DNA of 64,000 bases from Synergistaceae bacterium (GCA_017451025.1 JAFSSM010000003.1:39872-103871), one strand, 5' to 3'. Shown: positions 1 through 9,219, counted from the first letter of the stretch. The notes: generated by a model not told the origin, from the sequence alone. Translations and numbers: made by a program.

Positions 1-2
1 AA

Positions 3-764
3 TATTTCTCGCCGAAAGAAGTAGTGATGAGGATACGCGGTCCTTATGGAGCGTTCGGTTATCACGAGACGAATCTTCTCGGAATACTTTCGAGTTCGTG
101 TGCGTGGGCAACTGCGGCGCGTGAATGCGTTGAAGCCGCAAACGGAAAGCCCGTGCTGGTGTTCGGAGCAAGGCATCTTCACCCGGCGATTGCTCCGGTA
201 ATGGAGTCTATGGCCGTGAAATTCGGCGGGTGCACTGCGGCAAGCTGCATATTGGGCGCGAAGTTGTGCGGACGCGAGCCGTCAGGGACAGTTCCTCATG
301 CTGCAATTCTCATCATGGGCGATACGCTGAAGCTGGCGGAGGCTTATGATGCTGCGATGCCTCCGGAAGTCGGCAGGACATTTCTGGTCGACACGTTCCA
401 CGATGAATGTGAAGAGGCACTGAGACTCGCTGAGGCTATGGGCGACAGGTTAGGGGCTGTGCGTCTGGACACACCTGGAGAGCGCGGCGGAGTTACTGCG
501 GAACTGGTGAAGGAGATGCGCTACCGTCTGAATCATGCAGGTTTTGGGCGCGTCAAGATTGTCGTTTCCGGCGGGCTTAACCCTGAACGCATAAAGACAC
601 TTGCAGAAGCAGGAGCTGACATTTTCGGAGTCGGAAGCTACATTGCCCACGCTGTGCCAATGGATATGACGATGGACTTGAAGGAAGTTGCGGGCAAGCC
701 GGTAGCAAAAAGAGGCCGTCTTCCCGGTGTACTTGAAAACCCGCGCCTTGTTGCGATAAAATAG
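3..764 (+). CDS. pncB: Nicotinate phosphoribosyltransferase, 5' end cut by the window
   Basis: The reading frame is open to the left edge of the window, so the N-terminus is missing and 253 residues remain. The protein joins nicotinate to PRPP to give nicotinate mononucleotide in the Preiss-Handler NAD salvage route. Visible family signatures are an arginine-rich FGARHLHP stretch, GTVPHAAI, LVDTFHDE, RLDTPGERGG and a C-terminal SGGLNPERI followed by FGVGSYI, which build the phosphate-binding barrel. The GTG and ATG codons at 24 to 29 lie inside the conserved region and are not the real start. The gene is followed by rplM after 65 bases and probably belongs to an upstream unit. Confidence 0.85.
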   Translation, partial: YFSPKEVVMRIRGPYGAFGYHETNLLGILSSSCAWATAARECVEAANGKPVLVFGARHLHPAIAPVMESMAVKFGGCTAASCILGAKLCGREPSGTVPHAAILIMGDTLKLAEAYDAAMPPEVGRTFLVDTFHDECEEALRLAEAMGDRLGAVRLDTPGERGGVTAELVKEMRYRLNHAGFGRVKIVVSGGLNPERIKTLAEAGADIFGVGSYIAHAVPMDMTMDLKEVAGKPVAKRGRLPGVLENPRLVAIK

Positions 765-773
765 GCAATCCAT

Positions 774-793
774 GTGAACAAGCCCCCGTTCAC
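774..793 (+). promoter_or_regulatory. Hairpin in the leader upstream of rplM
   Basis: GTGAAC and GTTCAC form a perfect 6-bp stem around an 8-base loop, followed directly by a second small inverted repeat (TGAAT/ATTCA). No T-run follows, so it does not look like an intrinsic terminator. Ribosomal protein L13 operons often carry autoregulatory leaders, and this could be one; the match to a described motif is not established. Confidence 0.3.
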
Positions 794-828
794 TGAATGA
801 TTCATATACAGGAGGAACCAGACACATT

Positions 829-1260
829 ATGACGGGCAGCAGCTCATACTTGGCCAAGCCCGGCCAGGTAGAAAGAAAATGGTACGTTATTGATGCCGCA
901 GACAGGTCGCTCGGAAGACTGGCGGCAGCAATTTCACGCATACTCACGGGCAAGAACAAGCCCACCTATACTCCGCACGTTGACACAGGAGATTATGTTA
1001 TTGTCATCAACGCGGCAAAAGTGAAGCTCACTGGCAATAAAGCCTCACAATCCACGTGGCACTACCACACCGGACACCCCGGCGGATACAGGGCCGCGAA
1101 TTGGGGAACACTCCTCAAGACGAAACCCGAAGCACTGTTCCATCACGTGGTGAAGGGAATGCTTCCCAGAAACAGGCTGAAGTACGCGAGCAAGCTGAAG
1201 GTCTACGCAGGATCTGCGCATCCGCATGAAGCACAGAACCCCCAGCCGCTGGAGATATAG
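829..1260 (+). CDS. rplM: 50S ribosomal protein L13
   Basis: At 143 residues it has the normal length for L13, an early-assembling large-subunit protein. The conserved [15 protein letters not shown] start, the basic GKNKPTY segment and the C-terminal LPRNRLKY and [11 protein letters not shown] motifs are all present. An AGGAGG at 810 to 815 lies 13 bases from the ATG, a slightly long spacing. rpsI follows 14 bases after the stop, the classical L13-S9 operon. Confidence 0.97.
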   Translation: MTGSSSYLAKPGQVERKWYVIDAADRSLGRLAAAISRILTGKNKPTYTPHVDTGDYVIVINAAKVKLTGNKASQSTWHYHTGHPGGYRAANWGTLLKTKPEALFHHVVKGMLPRNRLKYASKLKVYAGSAHPHEAQNPQPLEI

Positions 1261-1274
1261 GAGGGACTTAGAGA

Positions 1275-1670
1275 ATGGCAGACGATAAATATATTTGGGG
1301 AACAGGCAGGCGCAAGAACGCCGTAGCGAGAGTCAGGATATGCTCGGGAACTGGAGAAGTCAGGGTCAATGACCGCCCTGTAGAGGAATATTTCCCGCGC
1401 CTTATGTGGCAGTCTCAGGTGTACCAGTCGCTGAAGACTGCGGGTGTTGAAGGCAGAGTAGACGTATTCGTGAATGCATCAGGCGGCGGACTTACCGGCC
1501 AGGCCGGAGCTGCGAGAATGGGCATAGCACGTGCACTCGTGAAGATGAACGAGGACTTGAAGCCCGCACTCAAGAAGGAAGGCTTGCTTACGAGAGACCC
1601 GAGAATGGTCGAGCGCAAGAAGTTCGGACAGAAGGGCGCGAGAGGCAAGAGGCAGTTCTCAAAGCGTTAG
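1275..1670 (+). CDS. rpsI: 30S ribosomal protein S9
   Basis: The 131-residue product matches the usual S9 length. It has the GTGRRKNAVARV start and the basic C-terminal tail GARGKRQFSKR that reaches the P-site tRNA. A ribosome binding site (GGAGGGACTTAG) sits just before the ATG. The gene is co-transcribed with rplM and followed by a hairpin terminator. Confidence 0.97.
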   Translation: MADDKYIWGTGRRKNAVARVRICSGTGEVRVNDRPVEEYFPRLMWQSQVYQSLKTAGVEGRVDVFVNASGGGLTGQAGAARMGIARALVKMNEDLKPALKKEGLLTRDPRMVERKKFGQKGARGKRQFSKR

Positions 1671-1682
1671 TGAGAAAGTTAA

Positions 1683-1715
1683 TCCCCCCTCAAATTTCGA
1701 GGAGGGAATTTTTTT
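1683..1715 (+). terminator. Intrinsic terminator of rplM-rpsI
   Basis: TCCCCCCTC and GAGGAGGGA form a 9-bp stem with one mismatch, followed by seven T on the plus strand. It lies 12 bases after the rpsI stop and just before the convergent DUF4230 gene. Confidence 0.85.
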
Positions 1716-1721
1716 GTGCGG

Positions 1722-2354
1722 TTATTCTGCTTCGAGCTGCAGAGGCATACTGTTGCCGGAAATCTGGTGAGTTCCGTCGGTGAAGACTATATCCGCGAGC
1801 ATTCCTGTCGGAGCTACAACGGACGAGAGAATTTTCTTGACGTTGCCGTCAGAGAGTTCGAGTATGCCGTTGGCGAGTTCATGGGCCTTGATTTTCTCGA
1901 GGTCTGAGGCAATTTCCCTGTTCTGCTCTTCAAGTTTGACGCTGGTGAAAATTCCTGCGCTCTGGTCGTAAACTTCGAGGCTCTGCATGTCGGCGTAAAC
2001 ATCGAGCACTTCACTTTTTGGGAGGATAATGCGCATTCTGTCGCCGTAGCCTTCGGAGATTTTGACTTGGGTCAAATCACAGCCGCAGACTATAGTTCCG
2101 TTGTACTTGAGCATGAATTTTCGGGTAGTACCTGGAATTGTCCAGTCGAGGCCGGGAATTTTCTTGCTGCTGGAGAATGTAACGATGGACTGGAAGTTCT
2201 GTCGGACGGTTGCGAGTTCGCTGACGTTCTTGATGCCCTCGAGGATGGTGTGGCGGACGGATTCTGGGGCGGGTTTATTCTTTTTGCGGAACAGGAGCAG
2301 AGTATTTATTGCCACAGATATTATGAGCATAAGGACTACGATTATTGTCGTCAA
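1722..2354 (-). CDS. DUF4230 membrane-anchored protein
   Basis: The 210-residue protein starts with one hydrophobic segment (about residues 3 to 22), then a short basic stretch (FRKKNK), then a soluble domain. The pattern with SELATVRQNF near residue 45, KKIPG, KYNGTIVCGCDL and ILPKSEVL matches the DUF4230 family of single-pass bacterial proteins of unknown function. The start is TTG at 2354, chosen because AAGGAGG lies 7 bases upstream. It is a lone gene, divergent from the phosphoethanolamine transferase gene and convergent with rpsI. Confidence 0.75.
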   Translation of the reverse strand: MTTIIVVLMLIISVAINTLLLFRKKNKPAPESVRHTILEGIKNVSELATVRQNFQSIVTFSSSKKIPGLDWTIPGTTRKFMLKYNGTIVCGCDLTQVKISEGYGDRMRIILPKSEVLDVYADMQSLEVYDQSAGIFTSVKLEEQNREIASDLEKIKAHELANGILELSDGNVKKILSSVVAPTGMLADIVFTDGTHQISGNSMPLQLEAE

Positions 2355-2422
2355 GTTAATAGCCTCCTTAGGGAATATGTGAGAGTGATAATATCATGGT
2401 GAATTGTAATTTGCTAGAAATG

Positions 2423-2431
2423 TGCTATTAT
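2423..2431 (+). promoter_or_regulatory. Extended -10 promoter TGC-TATTAT
   Basis: TG at 2423 to 2424 followed by one base and TATTAT gives an extended -10 element without a clear -35. The same TGC-TANNAT shape precedes several other genes in this window. Transcription would begin near 2438 and include the complete GACCA repeat tract and a possible TTG start at 2486. Confidence 0.45.
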
Positions 2432-2455
2432 GCTAAATATCCTTAGGAATATATA

Positions 2456-2484
2456 TTGACAAGAATAAGCAGAGGTGCTACGAT
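2456..2484 (+). promoter_or_regulatory. Consensus sigma-70 promoter TTGACA-17-TACGAT
   Basis: TTGACA at 2456 to 2461 and TACGAT at 2479 to 2484 are separated by exactly 17 bases. Transcription from it would begin near 2491, inside the GACCA tract. If used, repeat-number changes would alter the leader RNA rather than the reading frame. Confidence 0.6.
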
Positions 2485-2487
2485 TTT

Positions 2488-2512
2488 GACCAGACCAGAC
2501 CAGACCAGACCA
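2488..2512 (+). repeat. Pentanucleotide tandem repeat (GACCA)x5
   Basis: Five perfect GACCA units lie directly upstream of the phosphoethanolamine transferase coding region. A five-base unit changes frame with every gain or loss, the hallmark of contingency loci. A TTG at 2486 with AGAGG ten bases upstream would start translation through the tract. In the present allele that frame runs into a stop near 2561; with one unit fewer it joins the transferase frame. Confidence 0.9.
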
Positions 2513-2529
2513 GCTATGTCTATGACTTT

Positions 2530-4209
2530 TTGGAGAAAGAGGGAACTCTTATCTTCTGGTTAGTTGTGTTAAGTTGTGCCGTAGGAGGAACACTAAGCGT
2601 ACTGTTTAGTTTGAATCCCGGCAGTCTCTTGAAAGTCTTCACATCCTTTGCCCGGCAATCGTTAGTAGCGTTCTTTATGGCTTCACTGCAGGCATTCGTA
2701 ATTTACCTTTTCCTGAAAAAGTTCACATTCATTCATGATACCCTGAAGTATATTTTTCTGTGCGTGAGCTTCTGCGTATTCGCTATGGATCTCTTCGCCG
2801 TCTATCATTACGACCTGACATTCAACAACATAATGTTCGAGATAATTATGATGACGAATCTGCGGGAAGGCGGGGAATTTCTGCAGACGTACTTGGCCGA
2901 CGGAAAGTTCTGGATGTTCATTGCTGGAATACTGTGCGCGCTGGCGGTTCTGCGTGGAATTTACGGGTTGTTCATGAAGATGCAGAGGGTGGCTGTAATT
3001 CTCTTCTTGGTGGTATTTGCGGCGAGTGCCGTTACAACTTTGCGTGATGCAATCATTCATTTTGAGAGTTTCCCTGACTTTATCATAAATACAAATGCAC
3101 TATCCCGAATTTACCAGATGTACATGAAGAACTATCGAGCTGAAAAGGACTACCAGAAAATATTAGCCGGAGCATGCCTTGAAGTTCCTATCACTAAGAA
3201 TAATTCATCAATTCCTTACGTGGTGTTTATTCTGGGAGAATCGACAGACAGAAACCGCATATCCCTTTACGGCTATAGCCTCCTGACCAGTCCGAAACTT
3301 TCACAGCGAGAAGGCCTTTATGTATTCAGCGATGTAGTTAGTCCTCATTCACACACAAATGCTGTTCTGCAAAAATTATTCACGTTCTGCAGATATGGCT
3401 CAAAATCCAAATGGTATATGTACACTAGCCTGTTTTCGATTCTGAAGAGTGCAGGTTACTTCACAGTGTGGATGTCCAATCAAGAAGGGCCTGCGGCGGG
3501 AAATTGCGTGAGGTTATATGCAGGACAATGCGGACAAAGCATCTTCACGGAGAATCTGCGCGATACTTGGGACAATGCCTTTTGCTATGATGAACAACTC
3601 CTGCCAAAACTCGAGGAAGTAATTAGCTCTGAACACCACGCCAAAAATTTCTATGTACTTCACTTAATCGGGACTCACGGAAATTACAGGAAACGCTTTC
3701 CTCCTGAATTGGCGAAATTTACAGCTAAGGACGAAGGGGGCTTCAGCGGACTAACAGAATCCCAGAAAGAAGAACGCGCACACTACGATAATGCTGTTCT
3801 GTACAATGATTTTGTTGTAGACGAGATAATACGCCGCTTCGAGGACAAAAACGCCATCTTAATTTACGTCTCGGATCACGGCGAAGATGTATACGACTCC
3901 TCGACAATTTTGCTTGGGCACAACGAAGGAACTCCCAGCCGTTTCATGATAGAGATTCCCATGATAATTTGGGTGTCAGACATCTTCAGCAAAACTTACC
4001 CAGAACTCGAAGCTAGAATCGCACAAAGCGTAAACCGCCCCTACATGACCGACGACATGATTCACACAATCCTCGACATCATGAGCATCGAAACACAAGA
4101 CTTCGACCCCGCAAAAAGCATCATCAATCCCTCGTTCGACATTACACGGCCAAGAATATACAGCAATCATGTCTACACTAAAGAGGACGGCCTGGCCCCT
4201 CTGCCGTAA
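2530..4209 (+). CDS. Phosphoethanolamine transferase (EptA/CptA-like), start uncertain and possibly phase-variable
   Basis: This 559-residue protein has about five N-terminal membrane segments (up to residue 173) and a periplasmic alkaline phosphatase/sulfatase-type domain. Family motifs are GEST at 236 to 239, SLYGY at 245 to 249, the probable nucleophile Thr276 in SHTNAVL, and the metal ligands in VSDHGED and GHNEG. Relatives move phosphoethanolamine from phospholipid to lipid A or core sugar, changing charge and polymyxin resistance. The first in-frame start is TTG at 2530, with no ribosome binding site. The frame is open back to 2437 without ATG. ATGs at 2516 and 2522 are one frame off and would join it if the T5 run at 2527 to 2531 had six T. 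Confidence 0.8.
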   Translation: MEKEGTLIFWLVVLSCAVGGTLSVLFSLNPGSLLKVFTSFARQSLVAFFMASLQAFVIYLFLKKFTFIHDTLKYIFLCVSFCVFAMDLFAVYHYDLTFNNIMFEIIMMTNLREGGEFLQTYLADGKFWMFIAGILCALAVLRGIYGLFMKMQRVAVILFLVVFAASAVTTLRDAIIHFESFPDFIINTNALSRIYQMYMKNYRAEKDYQKILAGACLEVPITKNNSSIPYVVFILGESTDRNRISLYGYSLLTSPKLSQREGLYVFSDVVSPHSHTNAVLQKLFTFCRYGSKSKWYMYTSLFSILKSAGYFTVWMSNQEGPAAGNCVRLYAGQCGQSIFTENLRDTWDNAFCYDEQLLPKLEEVISSEHHAKNFYVLHLIGTHGNYRKRFPPELAKFTAKDEGGFSGLTESQKEERAHYDNAVLYNDFVVDEIIRRFEDKNAILIYVSDHGEDVYDSSTILLGHNEGTPSRFMIEIPMIIWVSDIFSKTYPELEARIAQSVNRPYMTDDMIHTILDIMSIETQDFDPAKSIINPSFDITRPRIYSNHVYTKEDGLAPLP

Positions 4210-4210
4210 A

Positions 4211-4248
4211 CATAAAAATAATCTCCCTCCATCTTTCTGGGGGGAGAT
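4211..4248 (-). terminator. Intrinsic terminator of the murD-mrp operon
   Basis: On the minus strand ATCTCCCCCC and GGAGGGAGAT pair as a 10-bp stem with one wobble, followed by TATTTTTATG. It lies 21 bases after the mrp stop. The plus-strand tail is T-poor, so it may only partly serve the convergent transferase gene. Confidence 0.8.
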
Positions 4249-4269
4249 ACCGTTTCGTAGTGATTAACG

Positions 4270-5064
4270 CTAAACTCTCTCCAATATGCCCGCTAGAGCG
4301 TCAAGGCAGTTTACCGCATCAGAATCCTCTATTTTTCCGGAGTCGCACAGTTCCGCAAGTCCTGGCTTTATCGGAAGCTCCGCAGCTATCTTCACTCCAG
4401 AATTATCCTTCCCGAAAATATAATGCCTCTTTCCGCAGTCCGGACACTCAAAATATGCCATGTTCTCAACTATTCCGAGCACAGGTATATTCATGATTTC
4501 AGCCATCTTCAGAGCCTTGTGCACTATCATTCCCACAAGTTCCTGCGGTGTCGTTACGATTATTATTCCCTTCAGCGGCAACGACTGGAACACCGTCAAA
4601 GGCACATCCCCGGTTCCAGGAGGCATGTCCACGAACATATAGTCAGTCAGTCCCCAGTCCACTTCTTCCCAAAACTGCTGGAGCACTCCGCCAAGTACAG
4701 GACCCCTCCATACTACAGGGTCTCCCTCATCTGGCAGGCAGAGATTCATTGAGACTACCTTAACACCGTTCTTGCTGACCGCAGGCTGAATCTTGTGACC
4801 GTCAGACAGCAATGCATCATGAAGCCCGAACATTCTCGGAATACTAGGCCCTGTGATGTCCGCGTCGAGTATCGCTGTCCTGAAGCCCTTAGCCCTCATA
4901 GCACATGCCAACAGACCAGTAACTAGGGATTTCCCGACTCCTCCCTTCCCAGAAACAACGCCTATTACATTTTTCACGCCAGGATTAGGCGCAAAAAGCA
5001 TAGACTCGGCTGTCCGCTCGCCGCAGTTCGAAGCGCAGTGTTCGCAATCGTGATTACATGCCAT
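4270..5064 (-). CDS. mrp: Mrp/NBP35-type Fe-S cluster carrier ATPase
   Basis: The 264-residue protein has the deviant Walker A motif GKGGVGKS at 39 to 46, the DADITGPSIPRMFG switch, the DMPPGTGD motif and a CPDCG pair that bridges the dimer to hold a 4Fe-4S cluster. A short N-terminal extension carries four cysteines (C3, C7, C10, C14), as in NBP35-like forms. Such proteins assemble or pass Fe-S clusters to apo-enzymes. It is the last gene of the murD-ftsW-murG-udp-mrp run, 6 bases after udp, and a terminator follows. Confidence 0.9.
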   Translation of the reverse strand: MACNHDCEHCASNCGERTAESMLFAPNPGVKNVIGVVSGKGGVGKSLVTGLLACAMRAKGFRTAILDADITGPSIPRMFGLHDALLSDGHKIQPAVSKNGVKVVSMNLCLPDEGDPVVWRGPVLGGVLQQFWEEVDWGLTDYMFVDMPPGTGDVPLTVFQSLPLKGIIIVTTPQELVGMIVHKALKMAEIMNIPVLGIVENMAYFECPDCGKRHYIFGKDNSGVKIAAELPIKPGLAELCDSGKIEDSDAVNCLDALAGILERV

Positions 5065-5070
5065 CGATAA

Positions 5071-5820
5071 TTATTCCCCCTCTGTGATTAGACGCTTCAA
5101 CGCACCGACAGCTACTCGTATTCCCCTGTCAGTGTCGAAATCATCAGGCTCATTATACCCCGCCGCCTTGCGTTCCTGGTTCCAGATTACATTCAAGACG
5201 CTTCCGCATTTCACGCCCAGTGCATCAGCCACCACAAACAGCGTAGCAGATTCCATCTCGCTGGCAAGAACTCCCAGACGCTTCCACGCTTCCCACTTGT
5301 TGAGCAGTTCATAGCTTACCGGCATTCTCTGGGGGCTGTGCTGTCCGTAAAATGAGTCCTTGCACTGAACTATTCCGGTGTGCCAGTTTTCGCCAAGTTC
5401 CTTTGCCGATTCAACTAGTGCACTGACTATCCCGAAGTCCGCCGCCGCAGGATATTCGATTGGTGCATATTCTCTTCCTGTGCCGTCATAGCGTATTGCC
5501 GCCGTCGCGATAATCACGTCAGAACTCTTCACCTTCATGTTAATTCCTCCGCAAGTCCCGACACGAATAAACGTCTTCACGCCTATTGCGCAAAGTTCCT
5601 CCATCGCGATAGCCGCACTTGGCCCGCCTATTCCGGTTGAAGTTACGCAGACCTTTTCGCCGTTGAGGGTTCCTGTCCAGGTCGTATATTCCCTGTTTGA
5701 GGCGACAAAGCGGGGATTCTCGAAGTATTGCGCAATCTTCTCACACCTGCCGGGATCTCCCGGAAGAATGCAGTATTTCCCTACGTCCTGTGTGTCCAGT
5801 GCTATGTGATACTGTTTCAT
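5071..5820 (-). CDS. udp: Uridine phosphorylase
   Basis: The 249-residue protein belongs to the NP-I nucleoside phosphorylase family and splits uridine with phosphate to uracil and ribose 1-phosphate. Visible features are the phosphate-binding LPGDPGR near residue 20, [18 protein letters not shown], the uracil-specific [12 protein letters not shown] segment and [10 protein letters not shown] with the ribose-binding glutamate. Its ATG overlaps the murG stop by four bases, so the two are translationally coupled although their pathways differ. Confidence 0.88.
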   Translation of the reverse strand: MKQYHIALDTQDVGKYCILPGDPGRCEKIAQYFENPRFVASNREYTTWTGTLNGEKVCVTSTGIGGPSAAIAMEELCAIGVKTFIRVGTCGGINMKVKSSDVIIATAAIRYDGTGREYAPIEYPAAADFGIVSALVESAKELGENWHTGIVQCKDSFYGQHSPQRMPVSYELLNKWEAWKRLGVLASEMESATLFVVADALGVKCGSVLNVIWNQERKAAGYNEPDDFDTDRGIRVAVGALKRLITEGE

Positions 5821-6776
5821 GCTGCATAACCTCCATCAAGCATATTCATGATTATTCCTGCCAGTTCTTCGGGACTGCCCGTCTCGCTGAATATCTGAGC
5901 ATTCCCCGCCAGCTTCACGAACTCCTCAGCGTTCTTAGCCTGGTGATTGTCCATCGCACCGGGCCAGGGAATCGTGATCGTCGGCATTCCCCATTTAAGA
6001 GCCTCAGCAAGCGTCGAACCTCCCGCCCTGCACACCAGAATATCGCTCACAGAGTAGAACGGGTTCATGTCCCATTGAGACAGGATGAAGTGCATGTTGT
6101 CCCTGTCCTCCCTGACTTTAGACGACAGGAACACGAACTCGCAATCCCTGCACAGTTCCGCAGTCCTCTTCAGAATTTCACTAAGCGGCCCGCTCCCTAG
6201 AGACCCTCCCGCAATTCCGACAATCTTTGCGGACGCAGGAATGTTCAGCCCAAGCAGATTCAACGCTTCTTCACGCTCAATCCTCACTGGCTCGCGCACA
6301 GGAATACCGACGTACTCGAACTTGCTCACTCCCTCGCATCTCGGCCAGCCCGTCAGAATCTTAACGCCCCACTTGGACGCAAGGCGCGTAACCTTCCCCG
6401 CAACGGTGTTCTGTTCGTGGAGCATTACGGGAATCTTTCGGAGTTTTGCGGCAACCAGCGGCGCGAACGAGATATACCCGCCGAACAGGTACACAGCATC
6501 AAAACGTTTGACGTGCCTTAACGTGAACATCACGGACTTCACTACGTCAGCGATCCGGCCAAGAATCTTTAGCGGGGATTTTGTGCCGAGAGGAGAGCCC
6601 GCAAGAGGCAGACACAGGGGCGAAATTCCTTCCGCATTGTAGATCGTACGCTCAAGCTCCCGCGAACCGCACATCCACTCCACATGTCCACATTTTTCCT
6701 GAAGATTTTTCCCAAAAACTATTGCGGGGAAAATATGCCCGCCAGTCCCTCCGGCAGCTATAAGTACCCTTCTCAT
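5817..6776 (-). CDS. murG: UDP-GlcNAc:undecaprenyl-PP-MurNAc-pentapeptide GlcNAc transferase
   Basis: MurG turns lipid I into lipid II on the inner face of the membrane. The 319-residue protein has the glycine-rich GGTGGH loop at residues 9 to 14, a second GGSLGSGP loop and the sugar-nucleotide site [10 protein letters not shown] with MDNHQAKNA. It is somewhat shorter than the usual 350 to 370 residues, with no obvious missing motif. The start overlaps the ftsW stop (ATGA). Confidence 0.93.
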   Translation of the reverse strand: MRRVLIAAGGTGGHIFPAIVFGKNLQEKCGHVEWMCGSRELERTIYNAEGISPLCLPLAGSPLGTKSPLKILGRIADVVKSVMFTLRHVKRFDAVYLFGGYISFAPLVAAKLRKIPVMLHEQNTVAGKVTRLASKWGVKILTGWPRCEGVSKFEYVGIPVREPVRIEREEALNLLGLNIPASAKIVGIAGGSLGSGPLSEILKRTAELCRDCEFVFLSSKVREDRDNMHFILSQWDMNPFYSVSDILVCRAGGSTLAEALKWGMPTITIPWPGAMDNHQAKNAEEFVKLAGNAQIFSETGSPEELAGIIMNMLDGGYAA

Positions 6777-7906
6777 GCCTGCTTCTTCACCTTTCCGTGA
6801 GGCTTGGCCTCAAATTTGCTCTCCATCTTTATCCGCAACAGCACTCCAACTTTTGCCCACATGAATATCATTGCGCTTCCCCCTGCACTGATAAAGGGCA
6901 TAGGGATTCCGGTTAAAGGCATCAGCTTAGTTACTCCGGCAACGTTTACGAACATCGGAAAGATAACCGAAGCCGCAAGCCCAAGCGCAAGGCATTTCGT
7001 GAAGGGAGTCTTAGCGTCCCTGTAGATGTAATACGCCCGCCAGGTCCAAACAGCATAGAGCATCATCAAGAACATTGTACCGACAAGCCCGAATTCCTCA
7101 CCGATTGCCGGGAAAATGTAGTCGGTCTCGGCTTCAGGCAGATAACGTTCCTCCTGCAGGCCGTGCCCTATTCCCACGCCGGTAACGCTCCCGTTCGCGA
7201 AAGCCACAAGGCCCTGAATTATCTGGAAGCCCGCGTTGCTTGGGTCAGACCACGGATCGAGAAATGCCGTCAGTCTTCGCATTCTGTAAGGCGCAATCCG
7301 AATCAGCACTGCCACCGCCAAAGCTCCGGCGATTATTCCCAGCAAGGGATACTTCCAGCCCCTGCGCTCAATGTGCATGATGAAGCATATAGCTGCAATG
7401 ATTATCGTACTGCCCAAATTCGGCTGAAGGAGCAGTATTGCCGCGTTGAGGCCGATTATCATTAGCGTCGGGGTTATGAACGCGTGAAAGTCCTTCCTGT
7501 TCAGCATAACTTCATCGTCGGTCAGACGTTTTGCCATGAGCACAGGCACAGCCAGCAGCATCAATTCCACAGGCTGAAACCTGAAGCCCGGCAAGTTCAG
7601 CCATCGTCTGGCACCGTTGACGCTCACGCCAATTCCAGGAACAAGAGTCAGAGCGAGAAGCACCAGCGAAAACACGAAGAGCTTGAAGCTGTTGCGTCTG
7701 AGGGCAGAAGTCGGCAGCCTCAGCATCAGCACCATAATAGTCAAGCCCACGCCGATAAACTGAAACTGTTTCAACGGAGCAACGTATGGATTGCCGCCCG
7801 CCATGCTGTTGCGCAGTGATAGGGACGAGATCATCACGAGGCCGCACCCGCTCAGAATCAGGGGGATAACGACCTCAATCGAGATTAGTGCTACTGCGAC
7901 TTCCAT
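6773..7906 (-). CDS. ftsW: FtsW-type SEDS peptidoglycan polymerase
   Basis: This 377-residue protein has about ten membrane segments. It carries the SEDS signatures RRWLNLPGFRFQPVEL near residue 105 and GIPMPFISAGGSAM near residue 335. Its position between murD and murG identifies it as the division polymerase FtsW rather than RodA. The start overlaps the end of murD by 16 bases, and the first residues extend from inside that gene. Confidence 0.9.
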   Translation of the reverse strand: MEVAVALISIEVVIPLILSGCGLVMISSLSLRNSMAGGNPYVAPLKQFQFIGVGLTIMVLMLRLPTSALRRNSFKLFVFSLVLLALTLVPGIGVSVNGARRWLNLPGFRFQPVELMLLAVPVLMAKRLTDDEVMLNRKDFHAFITPTLMIIGLNAAILLLQPNLGSTIIIAAICFIMHIERRGWKYPLLGIIAGALAVAVLIRIAPYRMRRLTAFLDPWSDPSNAGFQIIQGLVAFANGSVTGVGIGHGLQEERYLPEAETDYIFPAIGEEFGLVGTMFLMMLYAVWTWRAYYIYRDAKTPFTKCLALGLAASVIFPMFVNVAGVTKLMPLTGIPMPFISAGGSAMIFMWAKVGVLLRIKMESKFEAKPHGKVKKQA

Positions 7907-9219
7907 TGTGAGACTATGCGGCAGAAATGCTCGCCTCTGGCCTTGTAGCTAGGGTACATGTCCCAGCTGGTGCACGCAGGAGAGAGCAGGACTACCATTC
8001 CGGGACGCGCAAGTTCACGGCAGAGACTGACGGCTTCGTCCATAGTTGCGGCTCTGCGGAAATTCGTGAAGCCTTCGTGCTCAAGTGCTGACTGGATCTT
8101 TCCGGCCTCTTCGCCGATAAGCACCGCGCAATCGCACTCGCTCTTCACCGCCTCAGCTAGCGGAGCGTAATCCTCGCCTTTGCCCTGTCCGCCGAGAATA
8201 ATTACCTTGCGGCCGTGAATGCACTTCATTGCAGTTATGGTCGCCGCTACGTTTGTGCCCTTGCTGTCGTCGATGTACTGCACTCCGTCAATTATCCCTG
8301 CGAGTTCGCACCTGTGAGGAAGAGGCTTGAAGCCGTCGAGAAGTTCCCTCACCCTTCCTGCGGTCTCGACACCGAGAAGGTGAACCGCGCAGAGGCTCAT
8401 TGCGACGTTCTCCAGATTATGGGAGCCGATTAACGTTGTGTCGGTGTAGCGGAAGAGCGGGAATGTTTCGCCGTTGAGGGTGAGTATTGCTTCGTCCTTG
8501 CCCATGAAGATATGTCCGTCGGTTTCGTGTTCGGGTTTCTCCGTCCAGCTGAGGACGATAATTTTTCCGGCGGGGTTGAGCGCGTCAAAATCCCTGTCCT
8601 GAATTATTCCCCAGCCGTCGCGTAATTTGAGTACATTGTTCTTGGCCGCAACGTAGGCTTCATAGCTTCCGTGCCAATCTATATGGTCTGGCGCAAGGTT
8701 TGTGATGATTGAGACCTTAGAGCGTAAATTCTGGGTTGCGCGGGCTAGCTGGAAGCTGGAGAGTTCGAGCACCACCGCATCAAAATCCTCTTGCGTAAAT
8801 TTTGCGCTTGCTGTGCCGAGATTGCCGCCGGTGCCTGCCTTGAGACCTGCTTTGTCCAGAATGTGGCCGATGAGTGAGGTTACGGTGCTCTTGCCGTTGC
8901 TGCCGGTTATGCACACGAGATTTTTGGTGCGAATGTGGGGCAGGACGTAATCCAGTTCGCCGGTGAGCTTCAAGCCGCGTTTTTCCGCTTCCCTGAGAAT
9001 CTCTGACTGCGGAGGAATGCCGGAACTTATCAGGATTTCGTCCGCGCTGAAAACTTTATCGCTGTGGCCTTCCTCAAAGGCTATATTGTTCTGTGCGAAA
9101 ATCGCCTTGACGTTTTCGGGAATGGCTTTCTGTTCGGAGACTAAGACGTTTTCTCCGAGAGTGTGTGCAAGCAGGGCTAAACCTTGACCGCTCACACCTG
9201 CTCCTATGACTGCGAGCAT
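7891..9219 (-). CDS. murD: UDP-MurNAc-L-alanine:D-glutamate ligase
   Basis: MurD adds D-glutamate to UDP-MurNAc-L-Ala in the cytoplasm. The 442-residue protein has an N-terminal Rossmann start (AVIGAGVSG), the ATP loop ITGSNGKST, the central NLAPDHIDWHG and the C-terminal DDSKGTN motif. I place the start at ATG 9219 because TTAGGAGG precedes it by about 11 bases and the protein then begins like MurD; an open extension to 9303 has no homology. It heads the murD-ftsW-murG-udp-mrp operon. Confidence 0.94.
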   Translation of the reverse strand: MLAVIGAGVSGQGLALLAHTLGENVLVSEQKAIPENVKAIFAQNNIAFEEGHSDKVFSADEILISSGIPPQSEILREAEKRGLKLTGELDYVLPHIRTKNLVCITGSNGKSTVTSLIGHILDKAGLKAGTGGNLGTASAKFTQEDFDAVVLELSSFQLARATQNLRSKVSIITNLAPDHIDWHGSYEAYVAAKNNVLKLRDGWGIIQDRDFDALNPAGKIIVLSWTEKPEHETDGHIFMGKDEAILTLNGETFPLFRYTDTTLIGSHNLENVAMSLCAVHLLGVETAGRVRELLDGFKPLPHRCELAGIIDGVQYIDDSKGTNVAATITAMKCIHGRKVIILGGQGKGEDYAPLAEAVKSECDCAVLIGEEAGKIQSALEHEGFTNFRRAATMDEAVSLCRELARPGMVVLLSPACTSWDMYPSYKARGEHFCRIVSQWKSQ

